Below are positions 43,026 to 53,730 of a stretch of 64,000 nucleotides of DNA, in pieces. The stretch's first letter is position 1. Each line of letters begins with the position of its first letter. A program made the translations under genes and the position numbers. The DNA is from Flavobacterium enshiense DK69 (GTDB taxonomy: Bacteria > Bacteroidota > Bacteroidia > Flavobacteriales > Flavobacteriaceae): assembly GCF_000498495.1 (NCBI RefSeq), contig NZ_AVCS01000004.1:62001-126000 (forward strand), written 5' to 3'. Under the pieces are notes generated by a model. The model was given only the letters and a program-made list of their open reading frames with translations, was not told where the DNA came from and did not search any database.

Positions 43026-43267
43026 AAATGTAGGTTTTGATGTTAAATATTTCTTTTTATGATTAAAACATTGCAATTTTATAACAAAATTTATTGTGAA
43101 GCAAATTATTTTGTAATAAATTTAATTGTTTTGTCAAATTTTTGTTAAATAATTATTAAAATTAAATTTAACATATGGAAAATAAAATTATTGATTAAAT
43201 GTGATTTGGTTTGTTGAAAAATTCGCATTAAATCCGGGAGATTTTTTTCTATAGTACTTGTTTAAAT
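43026..43267. other. AT-rich spacer between M43 paralogues
   Basis: About 240 bases, very rich in A and T, with no coding frame. It should hold the promoter of gene A, but no exact TAnnTTTG match was found on the minus strand. Confidence 0.5.
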
Positions 43268-43297
43268 AAAAAAACTCGCTTAAATAGCGAGTTTTTA
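43268..43297 (-). terminator. Terminator of M43 gene B
   Basis: AAAACTCGCT and AGCGAGTTTT around a 5-base loop, with T run on the minus strand, 20 bases past the stop at 43317. It shares the AAAACTCGCTTA core with the gene A terminator. Confidence 0.85.
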
Positions 43298-43316
43298 AGT
43301 TTTGGAAGTGTATATC

Positions 43317-44267
43317 TTATGGTTGCGCGAATGAATTTCTTGGCCCTCCGGCTGCAAAAACGGCAAGCATTCTTGATTTTTGCGCATTTGAGAACATATA
43401 CATTGCTCGGTCGTCAGTGTAATCCATATAATTCATTGTCATTTCCACAGGAGTTCCTGTACAAGTGCTGTAATGCGGATAGGTTGGATTTCCGTAATTA
43501 GCTGTATTGTGTAATGGAGTGTCAGCAACAAAGTCGTTTCCACAAGTAGCATCTCCCCAAATATGGCGAAGATTCATCCAGTGTCCAACTTCATGAGTAG
43601 CGGTTCTTCCTAAATTAAAAGGATAAGCTGCAGTCCCAGTATTACCGAAAGCGTTGTCATCAATAACAACACCGTCAGTAGAAGAAGGTCCTCCAGGGAA
43701 TTGTGCATATCCTAAGATTCCGCCTCCCATATTGCAGCACCATAAGTTCAGTACAGTGGATGGTGTGGTAGGAGGGATTCCTTTTGGAGCTTTCTTCATG
43801 GCATCGTTAGTACTCCATGAAGTTGTATTTGTAGATTTTCTGACAACACCTTGTAATACGAAAGAGATTCCAATATTGGCTTTTACTCCGGAAAACAATG
43901 TGGGCACTTGATTAAAATCTGGGTTGGTTGCGTTAAAGTCTTGGTTAAGAACATCAATTTGCGATTGAATTTGTGCCTGAGAAATGTTTTGGGCTGCAGT
44001 TTTGTATAGAACATTGACTACAACAGGTATTTCAATTTTACCATTAACTAAACGGCCTTCTCTGATGGCTCTTTCAGTGAATGATTCAATTTCATTCATT
44101 GTAATGGCTAATTTTGGATTAGCTTTTAACTGTGCCTGTAAAACTTCGTTGGAAGCGCAATTTCTTTTTGCAGTAGTTGAAATTTGTTCAGTTTTCGTTG
44201 CTGAATCCTCGTTCATACAGGAAACCAGCATTGCCAATACCCCTGTTGCTAAAAAGATTTTTTTCAT
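43317..44267 (-). CDS. M43-type metalloprotease lipoprotein B
   Basis: Paralogue of the downstream gene, 316 residues. The signal ends in lipobox LVSC (Cys at about residue 17), followed by an acidic linker. The N-terminal propeptide-like part (KRNCASNEVL, MNEIESFTERAIREGRLVNG) and the catalytic part (RTATHEVGHWMNLRHIWGD, TMNYMDYTDD) are nearly unchanged between the two copies, while the segment after the KST motif (residues about 150-185) diverges most, probably near the substrate cleft. Both end in RNSFAQP. It is expected to be anchored to a membrane or released. Own terminator, so independent of gene A. Confidence 0.9.
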   Translation of the reverse strand: MKKIFLATGVLAMLVSCMNEDSATKTEQISTTAKRNCASNEVLQAQLKANPKLAITMNEIESFTERAIREGRLVNGKIEIPVVVNVLYKTAAQNISQAQIQSQIDVLNQDFNATNPDFNQVPTLFSGVKANIGISFVLQGVVRKSTNTTSWSTNDAMKKAPKGIPPTTPSTVLNLWCCNMGGGILGYAQFPGGPSSTDGVVIDDNAFGNTGTAAYPFNLGRTATHEVGHWMNLRHIWGDATCGNDFVADTPLHNTANYGNPTYPHYSTCTGTPVEMTMNYMDYTDDRAMYMFSNAQKSRMLAVFAAGGPRNSFAQP

Positions 44268-44456
44268 AATTAGTAAGATTAAGTTGATAATTGAAGAAAT
44301 GTTTTAAAAATTTGAAGCAATTCTAATAATAAAACAACTAATTAAGAAAAATAGTTTGTAATCGGTAAAAAAAATCGACGAAGTGTAAAATATTGCTATT
44401 TTAATAAGGTTTTAATGACAGTTTTGTTGAAAATCCACTGTATGTTTTGTGTTTTA

Positions 44457-45098
44457 CTAATTATTGAAAACATAGTAAATTAAATTGGCTCCCATTTTTA
44501 GGGCTTTTGTTCGCACATCAATCGGGTCATTGTGTACTTCCTGGTTTTCCCATCCGTCTCCTAAATCGGTTTCTACGGTATAAATCAGAACGATTCTTCC
44601 TTCGATAAAAATCGCAAATGCCTGAGGTTTTTTGTTGTCGTGTTCATGGATTTTTGGTACTCCTCCTGGAAAAACAAATGGTTTTTGAAAAACGGGGTGA
44701 GAAGAGGGTAGTTCAACTAATGGGTTGTCAGGGAATATTTTTTTTATTTCTTTTCGGATGTATTGGTCCATTCCGTAATTGTCGTCAATGTGCAAAAAAC
44801 CTCCGGAAGTAAGGTAGTTTCTTAGGTTTATGACATCACTATCGCTAAAAACAACATTTCCATGACCTGTCATGTGTACAAACGGATATGAAAATAAATC
44901 AGGGCTTCCCACTTCGACAGTAGGGATTTTTGTATTGATTTTAGTGTTGATGTTCTGATTGCAGAATTTAGCAAGATTGGGAAGTGAAGTCGGATTTGCA
45001 TACCAATCGCCGCCTCCTGAATATTTCAAAAGGGCTATTTCCTGAGAAAAACCAATTAAAGAAGAAAGTCCAAGCAGTAAAACGGCAATTTGTTTCAT
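44457..45098 (-). CDS. DUF4159 domain protein, exported
   Basis: A 213-residue protein with signal peptide (MKQIAVLLLGLSSLIGFSQE) and a DUF4159 domain resembling a ThuA-like/glutamine-amidotransferase fold: LLKYSGGGDWYANPTSLP at the start, FVHMTGHGNVVFSD, LTSGGFLHIDDNYGMDQ and AFAIFIEGRIVLIYT. The ATG at 45098 is preferred to the in-frame ATG at 45119 because it starts the signal peptide and avoids overlapping rsmE. Function is unknown; in Bacteroidota the family is often encoded near envelope or tsaD genes. It is third in the tsaD-rsmE run. Confidence 0.85.
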   Translation of the reverse strand: MKQIAVLLLGLSSLIGFSQEIALLKYSGGGDWYANPTSLPNLAKFCNQNINTKINTKIPTVEVGSPDLFSYPFVHMTGHGNVVFSDSDVINLRNYLTSGGFLHIDDNYGMDQYIRKEIKKIFPDNPLVELPSSHPVFQKPFVFPGGVPKIHEHDNKKPQAFAIFIEGRIVLIYTVETDLGDGWENQEVHNDPIDVRTKALKMGANLIYYVFNN

Positions 45099-45105
45099 AA
45101 TATAC

Positions 45106-45810
45106 TTATTCGTTTGCAAAAACTACGCTGTGGCAAGCTACAACGGCAGCAGTTTCGGTTCTTAATCTAGTATTACCCAAAGATACCGGAATGTATTTGT
45201 TTTCTAATGCTAATGCAATTTCTTTTTCAGAAAAATCACCTTCCGGACCTATTAATATGGTGTATTTCTCTTTTGCATGAACGGCTTCTTTCAATAATTT
45301 TTTATCGGTTTCCTCGCAATGGGCTATGTATAACTTGCCATCGTGTTTTTTGTTGATGAATTCTTTGAAAGTCATCGGTTCGTTCAGTTTTGGTAAATAG
45401 AACTGTAGCGATTGTTTCATGGCCGACTGAATAATCTTGTCAAAACGTTCGGTTTTAATCGTCTTTCTTTCGGAATGATCACAAATAAGTGGAGTGATTT
45501 CGTGTATTCCGATTTCAGTCGCCTTTTCTAAAAACCATTCGAATCGCTCGTTCATCTTTGTTGGCGCGACAGCTAAATGAAGATAAAAATCAGTTGGTTT
45601 TTGATTGTCGATACTGTTGATTTTTACTGTGCATTTTTTATCCGATGCTAATATGATTTCGGTAGTAAATAAAAAACCTAAACCATTGGTTACATGCAAA
45701 ATGTCACCTTCTTTTTTACGTAAAACTTTAACGATGTGTTTGCTCTCTTCTTTATCAAAAGAAAACTCATTTAAAGTAGAACTTATATCCGGAGTGTAAA
45801 ATAACTGCAT
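45106..45810 (-). CDS. rsmE: 16S rRNA m3U1498 methyltransferase
   Basis: SPOUT-class RNA methyltransferase of 234 residues that modifies U1498 of 16S rRNA. An N-terminal PUA-like domain (HIVKVLRKKEGDILHVTNG) precedes the SPOUT knot with IGPEGDFSEKEI and the final LGNTRLRTETAAV, both diagnostic for RsmE. The length is close to the usual 240. It begins 1 base after the tsaD stop and ends 7 bases before the next start, so it belongs to a tight operon with tsaD. Confidence 0.95.
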   Translation of the reverse strand: MQLFYTPDISSTLNEFSFDKEESKHIVKVLRKKEGDILHVTNGLGFLFTTEIILASDKKCTVKINSIDNQKPTDFYLHLAVAPTKMNERFEWFLEKATEIGIHEITPLICDHSERKTIKTERFDKIIQSAMKQSLQFYLPKLNEPMTFKEFINKKHDGKLYIAHCEETDKKLLKEAVHAKEKYTILIGPEGDFSEKEIALALENKYIPVSLGNTRLRTETAAVVACHSVVFANE

Positions 45811-45811
45811 A

Positions 45812-46834
45812 TTAGAATTCGATACGTGCTTTAGATACTACAGAAGCATCTTCAAACTGATGTTCCAAAAATTTATAGTAACCGACAATTCCAATCATGG
45901 CTGCATTGTCAGTAGTATATTCGAATTTAGGGATAAATGTTTTCCATCCGTATTTTGTTTCTGCTTCTTTTAATGTAGTTCGGATTCCTGAATTTGCAGA
46001 AACCCCACCGCCAATGGCAATCTGGTTAATTCCGGTTTCGGCTACGGCCAATTTCAGTTTATCCATCAAAATTTGAATAATGGTATATTGAATGGAAGCG
46101 CAGATATCATTTTTGTTCTCTTCGATGAAATTGGGATTCTCTGCAACATGCTTTTGGATGAAATACAAAATCTGAGTTTTTAACCCACTGAAACTGAAAT
46201 TCAAACCGTCGACTTTCGGTTTTGTGAACTGAAAGGCTTTCGGGTTTCCGGTTTGGGCAAATTTATCGATCAATGGCCCGCCAGGATAGGGAAGGCCTAA
46301 TATTTTAGCACTCTTATCAAAAGCTTCACCTACAGCGTCATCAGTTGTTTCGCCGATAACTTCCATTTCAAAAAAACTTTTGACTTTGATAATCTGAGTA
46401 TGTCCTCCGGAAATCGTCATGGCTAAAAAAGGAAATTCCGGTTTGTCATAACCTGCTTCATCGATAAAATGAGCCAAAACATGCGCATGCATATGATGAA
46501 CGGCTACCAGTGGAATTTTTAAAGCCTGTGCCATTGATTTGGCAAACGAACTACCAACCAAAAGCGAGCCCATTAATCCGGGACCTTGGGTAAAAGCAAT
46601 TCCTGAAAGCTGTGATTTGTCGATATTTGCCTTTTTTAAAGCTACATCAATAACCGGAACAATATTTTGTTGGTGGGCTCTTGAAGCTAATTCAGGGACA
46701 ACACCTCCGTATTCTTCGTGAATGGCCTGGCGTGCAACTATGTTTGATAAAACTTTATCGTTTTCGAGTACGGCTGCTGCGGTATCATCACAGGAACTTT
46801 CAATAGCAAGTATGTAAATCGGCTGGTTTGTCAT
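45812..46834 (-). CDS. tsaD: tRNA t6A37 synthesis protein TsaD
   Basis: Kae1/Qri7-family protein of 340 residues that transfers threonylcarbamoyl to A37 of ANN-decoding tRNAs with TsaB and TsaE. Motifs: LAIESSCDDTAAAVL at the N-terminus, the metal-binding HMHAHVLAHF (His-x3-His) near residue 114, TISGGHTQI, VGEAFDKSAKILGLPYPGGP, GGVSANSGIR and the C-terminal TDNAAMIG, whose Asp completes the metal site. Divergent from the tamB-like gene, as commonly seen in Bacteroidota. Confidence 0.97.
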   Translation of the reverse strand: MTNQPIYILAIESSCDDTAAAVLENDKVLSNIVARQAIHEEYGGVVPELASRAHQQNIVPVIDVALKKANIDKSQLSGIAFTQGPGLMGSLLVGSSFAKSMAQALKIPLVAVHHMHAHVLAHFIDEAGYDKPEFPFLAMTISGGHTQIIKVKSFFEMEVIGETTDDAVGEAFDKSAKILGLPYPGGPLIDKFAQTGNPKAFQFTKPKVDGLNFSFSGLKTQILYFIQKHVAENPNFIEENKNDICASIQYTIIQILMDKLKLAVAETGINQIAIGGGVSANSGIRTTLKEAETKYGWKTFIPKFEYTTDNAAMIGIVGYYKFLEHQFEDASVVSKARIEF

Positions 46835-46877
46835 AAAAAAGGCACGAAATTTGTATTACAATTTGTATCGACTGTAT

Positions 46878-46885
46878 TATCTTTG
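46878..46885 (+). promoter_or_regulatory. Probable -7 element of tamB-like gene
   Basis: TATCTTTG fits TAnnTTTG. Candidate upstream TTG/TTTG motifs lie 12 and 24 bases away, neither ideal. It predicts a transcript start near 46892, well upstream of the coding frame. Confidence 0.4.
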
Positions 46886-47037
46886 AATTTACGTTTCATT
46901 TGGAGCCAAAAACGCTTGTAATTGTTTGCTAAAAACGTATTTTTACCAGTCGGTTCGACAAATTTAAAACAAATTCGGGTATCAAAAAATTTAAAAAAAT
47001 AGCATTTCGAATAATTTTAGTAATTATCCTACTATTA

Positions 47038-50000
47038 TTGCTGCTTGGTATAGCGCTTTCTTTACCGGTGGTACAGACGGAAATTGCTTCTAGGGTAACC
47101 GAGAAAATCAACCACGATTTTGGAACTGATATAAAAATTGATAAAGTAGCTATTTCTGTTTTCGGGACAGTAAAACTGAAAGGGATTCTGATATCCGATC
47201 ATCATAAGGATACTTTGTTTTATGTCAATCGTTTGCAATCCAATATTTTAAGTTTTAAAGAATTGAAAAACACCCGTTTGTTTTTTGGACAGGCCAGAAT
47301 CGACGGACTGAATTTCAAACTGAAAAAATACAAAGGGGAAACCAAAGCAAATATCGATTTGTTTGTTGAAGCTTTTGACGATGGAAAGAAAGGCTCTGGA
47401 AAATTCAGATTAAAAACAGACGAATTATACATTACCAACAGCCATTTTCGTTATATTGATGAAAACCTGCAAAGGCCTAAAATACTTGATTTTACCAACC
47501 TGAATGGTGAACTGGAGGACTTTTTCATTAAAGGACCGAATATTACTGCCAACATAAAAAAAATGGCATTAAAAGACCATCGCGGTTTGATTGTTGAAAA
47601 TCTTGCTGCCGATTTTACCTACACCAAGAAAAATATCATCCTCAAAAAAATGGATTTAAAAACAGATGAATCCACTGTAATTGGGGATGTAATTTTAAAA
47701 TATCATCCTGGAGATTTTTCTGATTTCAATAACAAGGTTGTGTTTGATGTAAAAATGGAAAAAGCTTCGGTATCTTCCAACGAACTGAATTTCTTCTACA
47801 ACGAATTCGGGAAAAATCTACGCTTTTATCTCAATACACACCTTACAGGAACACTGAATGATTTTGTATTGAACGATTTACGATTACTGGATCGTAATAA
47901 AACTGAAATTATCGGAAAAGTGAACTTTAAAAATCTTTTCAACAAGAAAAAGGAGTTTTACATGAACGGTAATTTTGACAGGGTTAGTGCTAATTACGAC
48001 AATCTTAAAGGAATCTTACCTAGGGTTTTAGGAAAAAAACTTCCCGAAGTTCTTAAAAAACTCGGCAATATAGATTTAATCGGTGATGTGAAATTAACGA
48101 AAACAACTATCGATGCCGATATTCTTTTGTTATCGGCTCTTGGAAAGTTGGAATCGAAATTGGCAATGACCAACATCAATAACATCAATAATGCGACTTA
48201 TAAAGGTTATGTTTCTTTAAGTAATTTTGATTTAGGTCCATTGACAGGTCGATCAGACATTGAGCGCGCAACTGTAGATTTGAATGTCGACGGAAAAGGC
48301 TTCAACAAAAAGTACCTTAATACTTCTGTAAAAGGCCGGATTCATCAGTTCCGATATAACGGTTATACTTATCAGGACATTACGTTGGACGGAACAATGA
48401 AAATGCCTTACTTTAAAGGGTATTTCAACAGTAATGATCCGAATCTGAGAATGGATTTTAACGGACTCATCGATTTAAGTTCCAAGGTTAAAAACTATGA
48501 TTTTCAGGCTAATATCGATTATGCCGATTTACATTTGCTGAATTTCAGAAAAAAAGATTCCATCGCAATCTTCAAAGGACAGCTTAGTTTCAAGGCCAAA
48601 GGGAATACAGTTGATGATATTGAAGGGATACTTGAAGTGGCTAATGCGTCTTATCAAAACAGAAAAGATACTTACTTTTTTGATGATTTCCACGTAGAAT
48701 CAACTTTTGATGCAGATCGTGTCAGAACAATTACGGTTAATTCGCCTGATATCGTCCAGGGAAGAGTAATAGGTAAATACAAAGTGAATCAGGTCGCAAA
48801 AATTGTTGAAAATGCTCTTGGTAGTCTGTATGCAAATTATTCGCCCAATAAATTAAATCCGGGGCAGTTCCTTGATTTCGATTTTGTCATTAACAGCAAG
48901 ATTATCGAAGTGTTTGATCCGAATATTTCTTTAGCTGAAAACACCGTTTTAAAAGGAAACATCAATGCGGATGAAGGTAATTTTAAAATGAATTTCTCAT
49001 CGCCGAATGTAGTTGCCTATAACAACAAGTTTGATAATATCCGAATAAATGTTGACAACAAAAACCAGCTTTATAATGCGTTTATTGAGTTGGACAGCAT
49101 TAAAATGAAGAATTATAAAGTTTCTGATTTCAGTCTGATAAACGTTACGATGAATGACACCATGTTTGTTCGTTCCGAGTTTAAGGGAGGAAATAAGAAT
49201 CAGGATTTTTATAACCTGAATTTATATCACACAATCGATAAGGATAATAAATCGGTAGTCGGTTTTAAAAAATCAGAGGTAAACTTTAAAAATTATCTAT
49301 GGTTTTTAAATGAAAACGATACAGAAGACAATAAAGTGGTTTTCAATAAAAAACTAACTGATTTTTCCATTGAAAAGATTGCATTGACACACAATGGCCA
49401 GAAAATGGAATTATCCGGAATGTTGCAGGGTAAAGATCATAAAGATATTCAGCTTTCCTTTGACAAAGTTGATTTGGCAAAAGTAACGCCATCACTCACC
49501 AATTTATCTTTTGGAGGGAATTTAAACGGTAACGTCAGTCTAAAACAGGATAAAAATATATACCAACCTGCTTCGGCTTTAACTGTTGATTCACTTAAAA
49601 TCAATAATTATGCTTTGGGAGACCTCGATTTACAAGTTACCGGTGATAATTCGTTCAGGAAATTCAATGTGAATTCAACCATCAAAAATGATGATGTCGA
49701 GAATTTTTATCTCAGAGGTAATGTTGAAGTTGTAAACCGACAAAGTTTACTGTCTCTCGATACCGGTTTTTCCAGATTTAATATTGGGGCTTTCGGACCG
49801 TTGTTAGGTAGTATTTTTTCAGATGTTCGCGGATTTGCTTCCGGTCAGGCAGCCATTGTGGGAACAGTCAGCGATCCAGAAATTGACGGGCGTCTTTATC
49901 TGAACGAAGCGGGAATGCGTGTGCCATATTTGGGCGTGGATTTCAACATGGAACCCAATGCTGTTGTTGATGTTACAGAGCATGAGTTTCTTTTCCGTCA

Positions 50001-51468
50001 TATCGAACTTACCGATACAAAATACAAAACATCCGGAATATTAGACGGTAGCGTGCGTCATAATAAATTGGCGGATTGGAGCTTGGATTTAGATATTGAA
50101 TCGGATAATATGCTGATATTGGATACCAAAGACAGTGAAGATGCAGCTTATTACGGAACAGCATTTATTGATGGAAAAGCAAGTATCAAAGGGCCGACAA
50201 ATGCACTGGTCGTTAAGGTAGATGCAAAATCGAATAAGGGAACTTCAATAAAAATCCCTGTAAATGATTCTCAGGGTCAGTCAAGTAACTCGTTTATTCA
50301 TTTCATTACTGAAAAGGAGAAATTAAATAAAGAAAAAGGAACTCCGATTGCCGAAAATAAGTATAAAGGCATGGAGTTGGATTTTAATCTGAACATAAAC
50401 CAGAATGCGGAAATCGAAATAATTTTGGACAGAGCGACCGGACATGCCATGAAAGGAAGAGGTGAAGGAACCATTACCATGGAAATGAACACGCTTGGAA
50501 AATTCAACATGTTTGGGGATTATCAGGTTTATCAGGGGGAATATAACTATAAATACGGCGGAATAGTTGATAAAAAATTTCAGGTTAAAAAGTTCAGTAC
50601 GATTCGCTGGTATGGAGAACCGCTTAATGCTGTTCTTGATCTTGAGGCCGTATATAAAACCGAAGCTAATCCGGCTGTAATTCTGGATAATGCTTCCTTT
50701 AATAAAAAAGTTCCAACGGAAGTGGTTATTTCAGTTAATGGAAATTTAAGCGCTCCCGAACCGGATTTCAGAATTGAATTTCCAACTGTAAGTTCAGTTT
50801 TGAAATCTGAAATAGATTATAAATTAAGCGATAAAGATGTGCGTCAAACCCAGGCTATCGCATTGTTGTCCGGAGGAGGATTCCTTTCTCCTGAAAATGC
50901 TTCAAGTTCAGTTACCGGAACACTGATTGAGAAAGCTAGTTCAGTAGTAAATGATTTGATAACCGGAAGTGACGACAAGTTCAAGGTGGGTGTAAATTAT
51001 AGCCAAAGAGATAAAGATCCGATGCTGCAAACCCAAAGTACGGTGGGTGTTACCATGTCGACACAAATCAATGACCGAATTACAATTAACGGAAAACTGG
51101 GTGTTCCTGTTGGAGGAACTGAGCAATCGTCTATTGTTGGTAACGTGGAATTGCAAATGCTCCTTAATGACGAAGGAAGTTTGAAAGCCAGAGTGTTTAA
51201 CCGTGAAAACGATATTAATTATGTCGGAGAAGGGGTTGGGTATACACAAGGGGTAGGAATATCATATCAGGTCGATTTTAACAATATGCGAGAATTGTGG
51301 CAAAAAGTATTCTCCAAAAAGGAAAAAGACGATAAACCTAAGAATGCTTCAGACCAGATTCCGGACTCCGATTTATCTCCTGAATTTATTAAATACATAG
51401 AAAATCAGAAAAAAAAGAAAACTTCGGAACCTAAACAGGAACCCCAAAAAATTCCTGAAATAGAATAA
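47038..51468 (+). CDS. tamB: TamB-like (DUF490) translocation/assembly protein
   Basis: Giant envelope protein (at least 1476 residues) of the TamB/AsmA-like type, spanning from an inner-membrane anchor through a long beta-taco to a conserved C-terminal DUF490 domain (GKFNMFGDYQVYQGEYNYKY, then PTEVVISVNGNLSAPEPDFRI, SDKDVRQTQAIALLSGGGF). Such proteins move lipids or help barrel assembly between the membranes. The coordinate given is the first canonical start (TTG), but it falls inside the transmembrane helix: the frame stays open upstream to 46933 and encodes the rest of the anchor (IKKFKKIAFRIILVIILL) without ATG, GTG or TTG. Initiation at ATT 46939 or ATC 46981 is therefore likely. The C-terminus is Lys/Pro/Glu rich. 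Confidence 0.88.
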   Translation: MLLGIALSLPVVQTEIASRVTEKINHDFGTDIKIDKVAISVFGTVKLKGILISDHHKDTLFYVNRLQSNILSFKELKNTRLFFGQARIDGLNFKLKKYKGETKANIDLFVEAFDDGKKGSGKFRLKTDELYITNSHFRYIDENLQRPKILDFTNLNGELEDFFIKGPNITANIKKMALKDHRGLIVENLAADFTYTKKNIILKKMDLKTDESTVIGDVILKYHPGDFSDFNNKVVFDVKMEKASVSSNELNFFYNEFGKNLRFYLNTHLTGTLNDFVLNDLRLLDRNKTEIIGKVNFKNLFNKKKEFYMNGNFDRVSANYDNLKGILPRVLGKKLPEVLKKLGNIDLIGDVKLTKTTIDADILLLSALGKLESKLAMTNINNINNATYKGYVSLSNFDLGPLTGRSDIERATVDLNVDGKGFNKKYLNTSVKGRIHQFRYNGYTYQDITLDGTMKMPYFKGYFNSNDPNLRMDFNGLIDLSSKVKNYDFQANIDYADLHLLNFRKKDSIAIFKGQLSFKAKGNTVDDIEGILEVANASYQNRKDTYFFDDFHVESTFDADRVRTITVNSPDIVQGRVIGKYKVNQVAKIVENALGSLYANYSPNKLNPGQFLDFDFVINSKIIEVFDPNISLAENTVLKGNINADEGNFKMNFSSPNVVAYNNKFDNIRINVDNKNQLYNAFIELDSIKMKNYKVSDFSLINVTMNDTMFVRSEFKGGNKNQDFYNLNLYHTIDKDNKSVVGFKKSEVNFKNYLWFLNENDTEDNKVVFNKKLTDFSIEKIALTHNGQKMELSGMLQGKDHKDIQLSFDKVDLAKVTPSLTNLSFGGNLNGNVSLKQDKNIYQPASALTVDSLKINNYALGDLDLQVTGDNSFRKFNVNSTIKNDDVENFYLRGNVEVVNRQSLLSLDTGFSRFNIGAFGPLLGSIFSDVRGFASGQAAIVGTVSDPEIDGRLYLNEAGMRVPYLGVDFNMEPNAVVDVTEHEFLFRHIELTDTKYKTSGILDGSVRHNKLADWSLDLDIESDNMLILDTKDSEDAAYYGTAFIDGKASIKGPTNALVVKVDAKSNKGTSIKIPVNDSQGQSSNSFIHFITEKEKLNKEKGTPIAENKYKGMELDFNLNINQNAEIEIILDRATGHAMKGRGEGTITMEMNTLGKFNMFGDYQVYQGEYNYKYGGIVDKKFQVKKFSTIRWYGEPLNAVLDLEAVYKTEANPAVILDNASFNKKVPTEVVISVNGNLSAPEPDFRIEFPTVSSVLKSEIDYKLSDKDVRQTQAIALLSGGGFLSPENASSSVTGTLIEKASSVVNDLITGSDDKFKVGVNYSQRDKDPMLQTQSTVGVTMSTQINDRITINGKLGVPVGGTEQSSIVGNVELQMLLNDEGSLKARVFNRENDINYVGEGVGYTQGVGISYQVDFNNMRELWQKVFSKKEKDDKPKNASDQIPDSDLSPEFIKYIENQKKKKTSEPKQEPQKIPEIE

Positions 51469-51595
51469 CTTACCAATAATACTAATTCTGATCTTACGGC
51501 GAAATATGTAAGGAAAACCTTTTTTTAGCAGAAATTGGTTATTCTTTAAGCTATCGTATGTTTTATTTACTAAATTTATTAAAAACAAATTTGTA

Positions 51596-52582
51596 ATGTC
51601 AGCAAGTATCAAAAGGATAGGAGTACTTACATCGGGAGGTGACGCTCCGGGGATGAATGCCGCCATTCGTTCCGTAGTCCGAACCTGTGCTTATCACAAA
51701 ATTGAATGTATGGGAATTTACCGAGGATTCCAAGGCATGATCGAAGGAGATATACTCGAAATGGGGCCAAGAGCCGTTAAAAACATAGTTAACAAAGGAG
51801 GTACTGTTTTAAAATCGGCACGATCTAAGGATTTTATGAATCCTGAAGGCCGTCAGAGAGCTTATCAAAATCTTAAGAAATATGAAATCGATGCTTTGGT
51901 AATTATCGGTGGAGACGGAAGTTTTACTGGTGGATTGGTTTTTAACAATGAATTCGGTTTCCCGATTATGGGGATTCCGGGTACTATTGACAATGATATT
52001 TTCGGAACAAAATACACTCTTGGCTATGACACAGCACTGAATACTGTTGTTGAAGCAATCGACAAAATAAGGGACACGGCCAACTCTCACAACCGATTAT
52101 TTTTTGTAGAAGTCATGGGGCGTGATGCAGGACATATTGCATTAAACGCCGGAATTGGGGCAGGTGCTGAGGAAATCCTCATTCCTGAAGAAGATTTAGG
52201 TTTAGAGCGTTTATTGGAATCCTTGAAAAAAAGTAAGGCTTCCGGAAAAACATCCAGTATTGTTGTTGTTTCCGAAGGAGATAAAATCGGGAAAAACGTA
52301 TTTGAATTAAAAGATTACGTGGAAGAAAATCTGCCCGAATATGAAGTACGTGTTTCTGTTTTGGGACACATACAGCGTGGTGGATCACCTTCGTGTTTCG
52401 ATAGGGTTTTAGCATCTCGATTAGGAGTGAAGGCCGTAGAATCATTGTTAGAAGGGAAAACCAATTTTATGGTCGGAATTCAAGGCGATAAGATAGAACT
52501 GACACCTTTGGAACAAGCAGTTAAAGGGAAATCCAAAATCGACGAAGAATTACTAAGGGTTTCCGATATTATGTCTACATAA
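51596..52582 (+). CDS. pfkA: ATP-dependent 6-phosphofructokinase
   Basis: Phosphorylates fructose 6-phosphate to the 1,6-bisphosphate; cytoplasmic, 328 residues. Signatures: GVLTSGGDAPGMNAAIRSVV (ATP site), IGGDGSFTGG, GIPGTIDNDIFGTKYTLGYD with the catalytic Asp, EVMGRDAGHIAL and the C-terminal LGHIQRGGSPS. The Gly-Gly-Asp-Gly pattern (not Gly-Gly-Asp-Asp) favours ATP over pyrophosphate as phosphate donor. It is followed by gap on the same strand after 89 bases with no promoter or terminator seen, so a glycolytic two-gene operon is likely. Confidence 0.97.
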   Translation: MSASIKRIGVLTSGGDAPGMNAAIRSVVRTCAYHKIECMGIYRGFQGMIEGDILEMGPRAVKNIVNKGGTVLKSARSKDFMNPEGRQRAYQNLKKYEIDALVIIGGDGSFTGGLVFNNEFGFPIMGIPGTIDNDIFGTKYTLGYDTALNTVVEAIDKIRDTANSHNRLFFVEVMGRDAGHIALNAGIGAGAEEILIPEEDLGLERLLESLKKSKASGKTSSIVVVSEGDKIGKNVFELKDYVEENLPEYEVRVSVLGHIQRGGSPSCFDRVLASRLGVKAVESLLEGKTNFMVGIQGDKIELTPLEQAVKGKSKIDEELLRVSDIMST

Positions 52583-52629
52583 ATAGAAAAAGATTATAAA
52601 AAATCAATTGTTAAATGAGGCAATCATAG

Positions 52630-53673
<1,044 letters not shown>

Positions 53674-53690
53674 AAAAATAGTATTTTTAC

Positions 53691-53719
53691 TGAATCCCGT
53701 TAAAGCGGGATTTTTTTAT
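53691..53719 (+). terminator. Terminator of pfkA-gap
   Basis: AATCCCG and CGGGATT with a 6-base loop and a T run, 20 bases after the gap stop. Confidence 0.85.
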
Positions 53720-53730
53720 ACACGACACAT

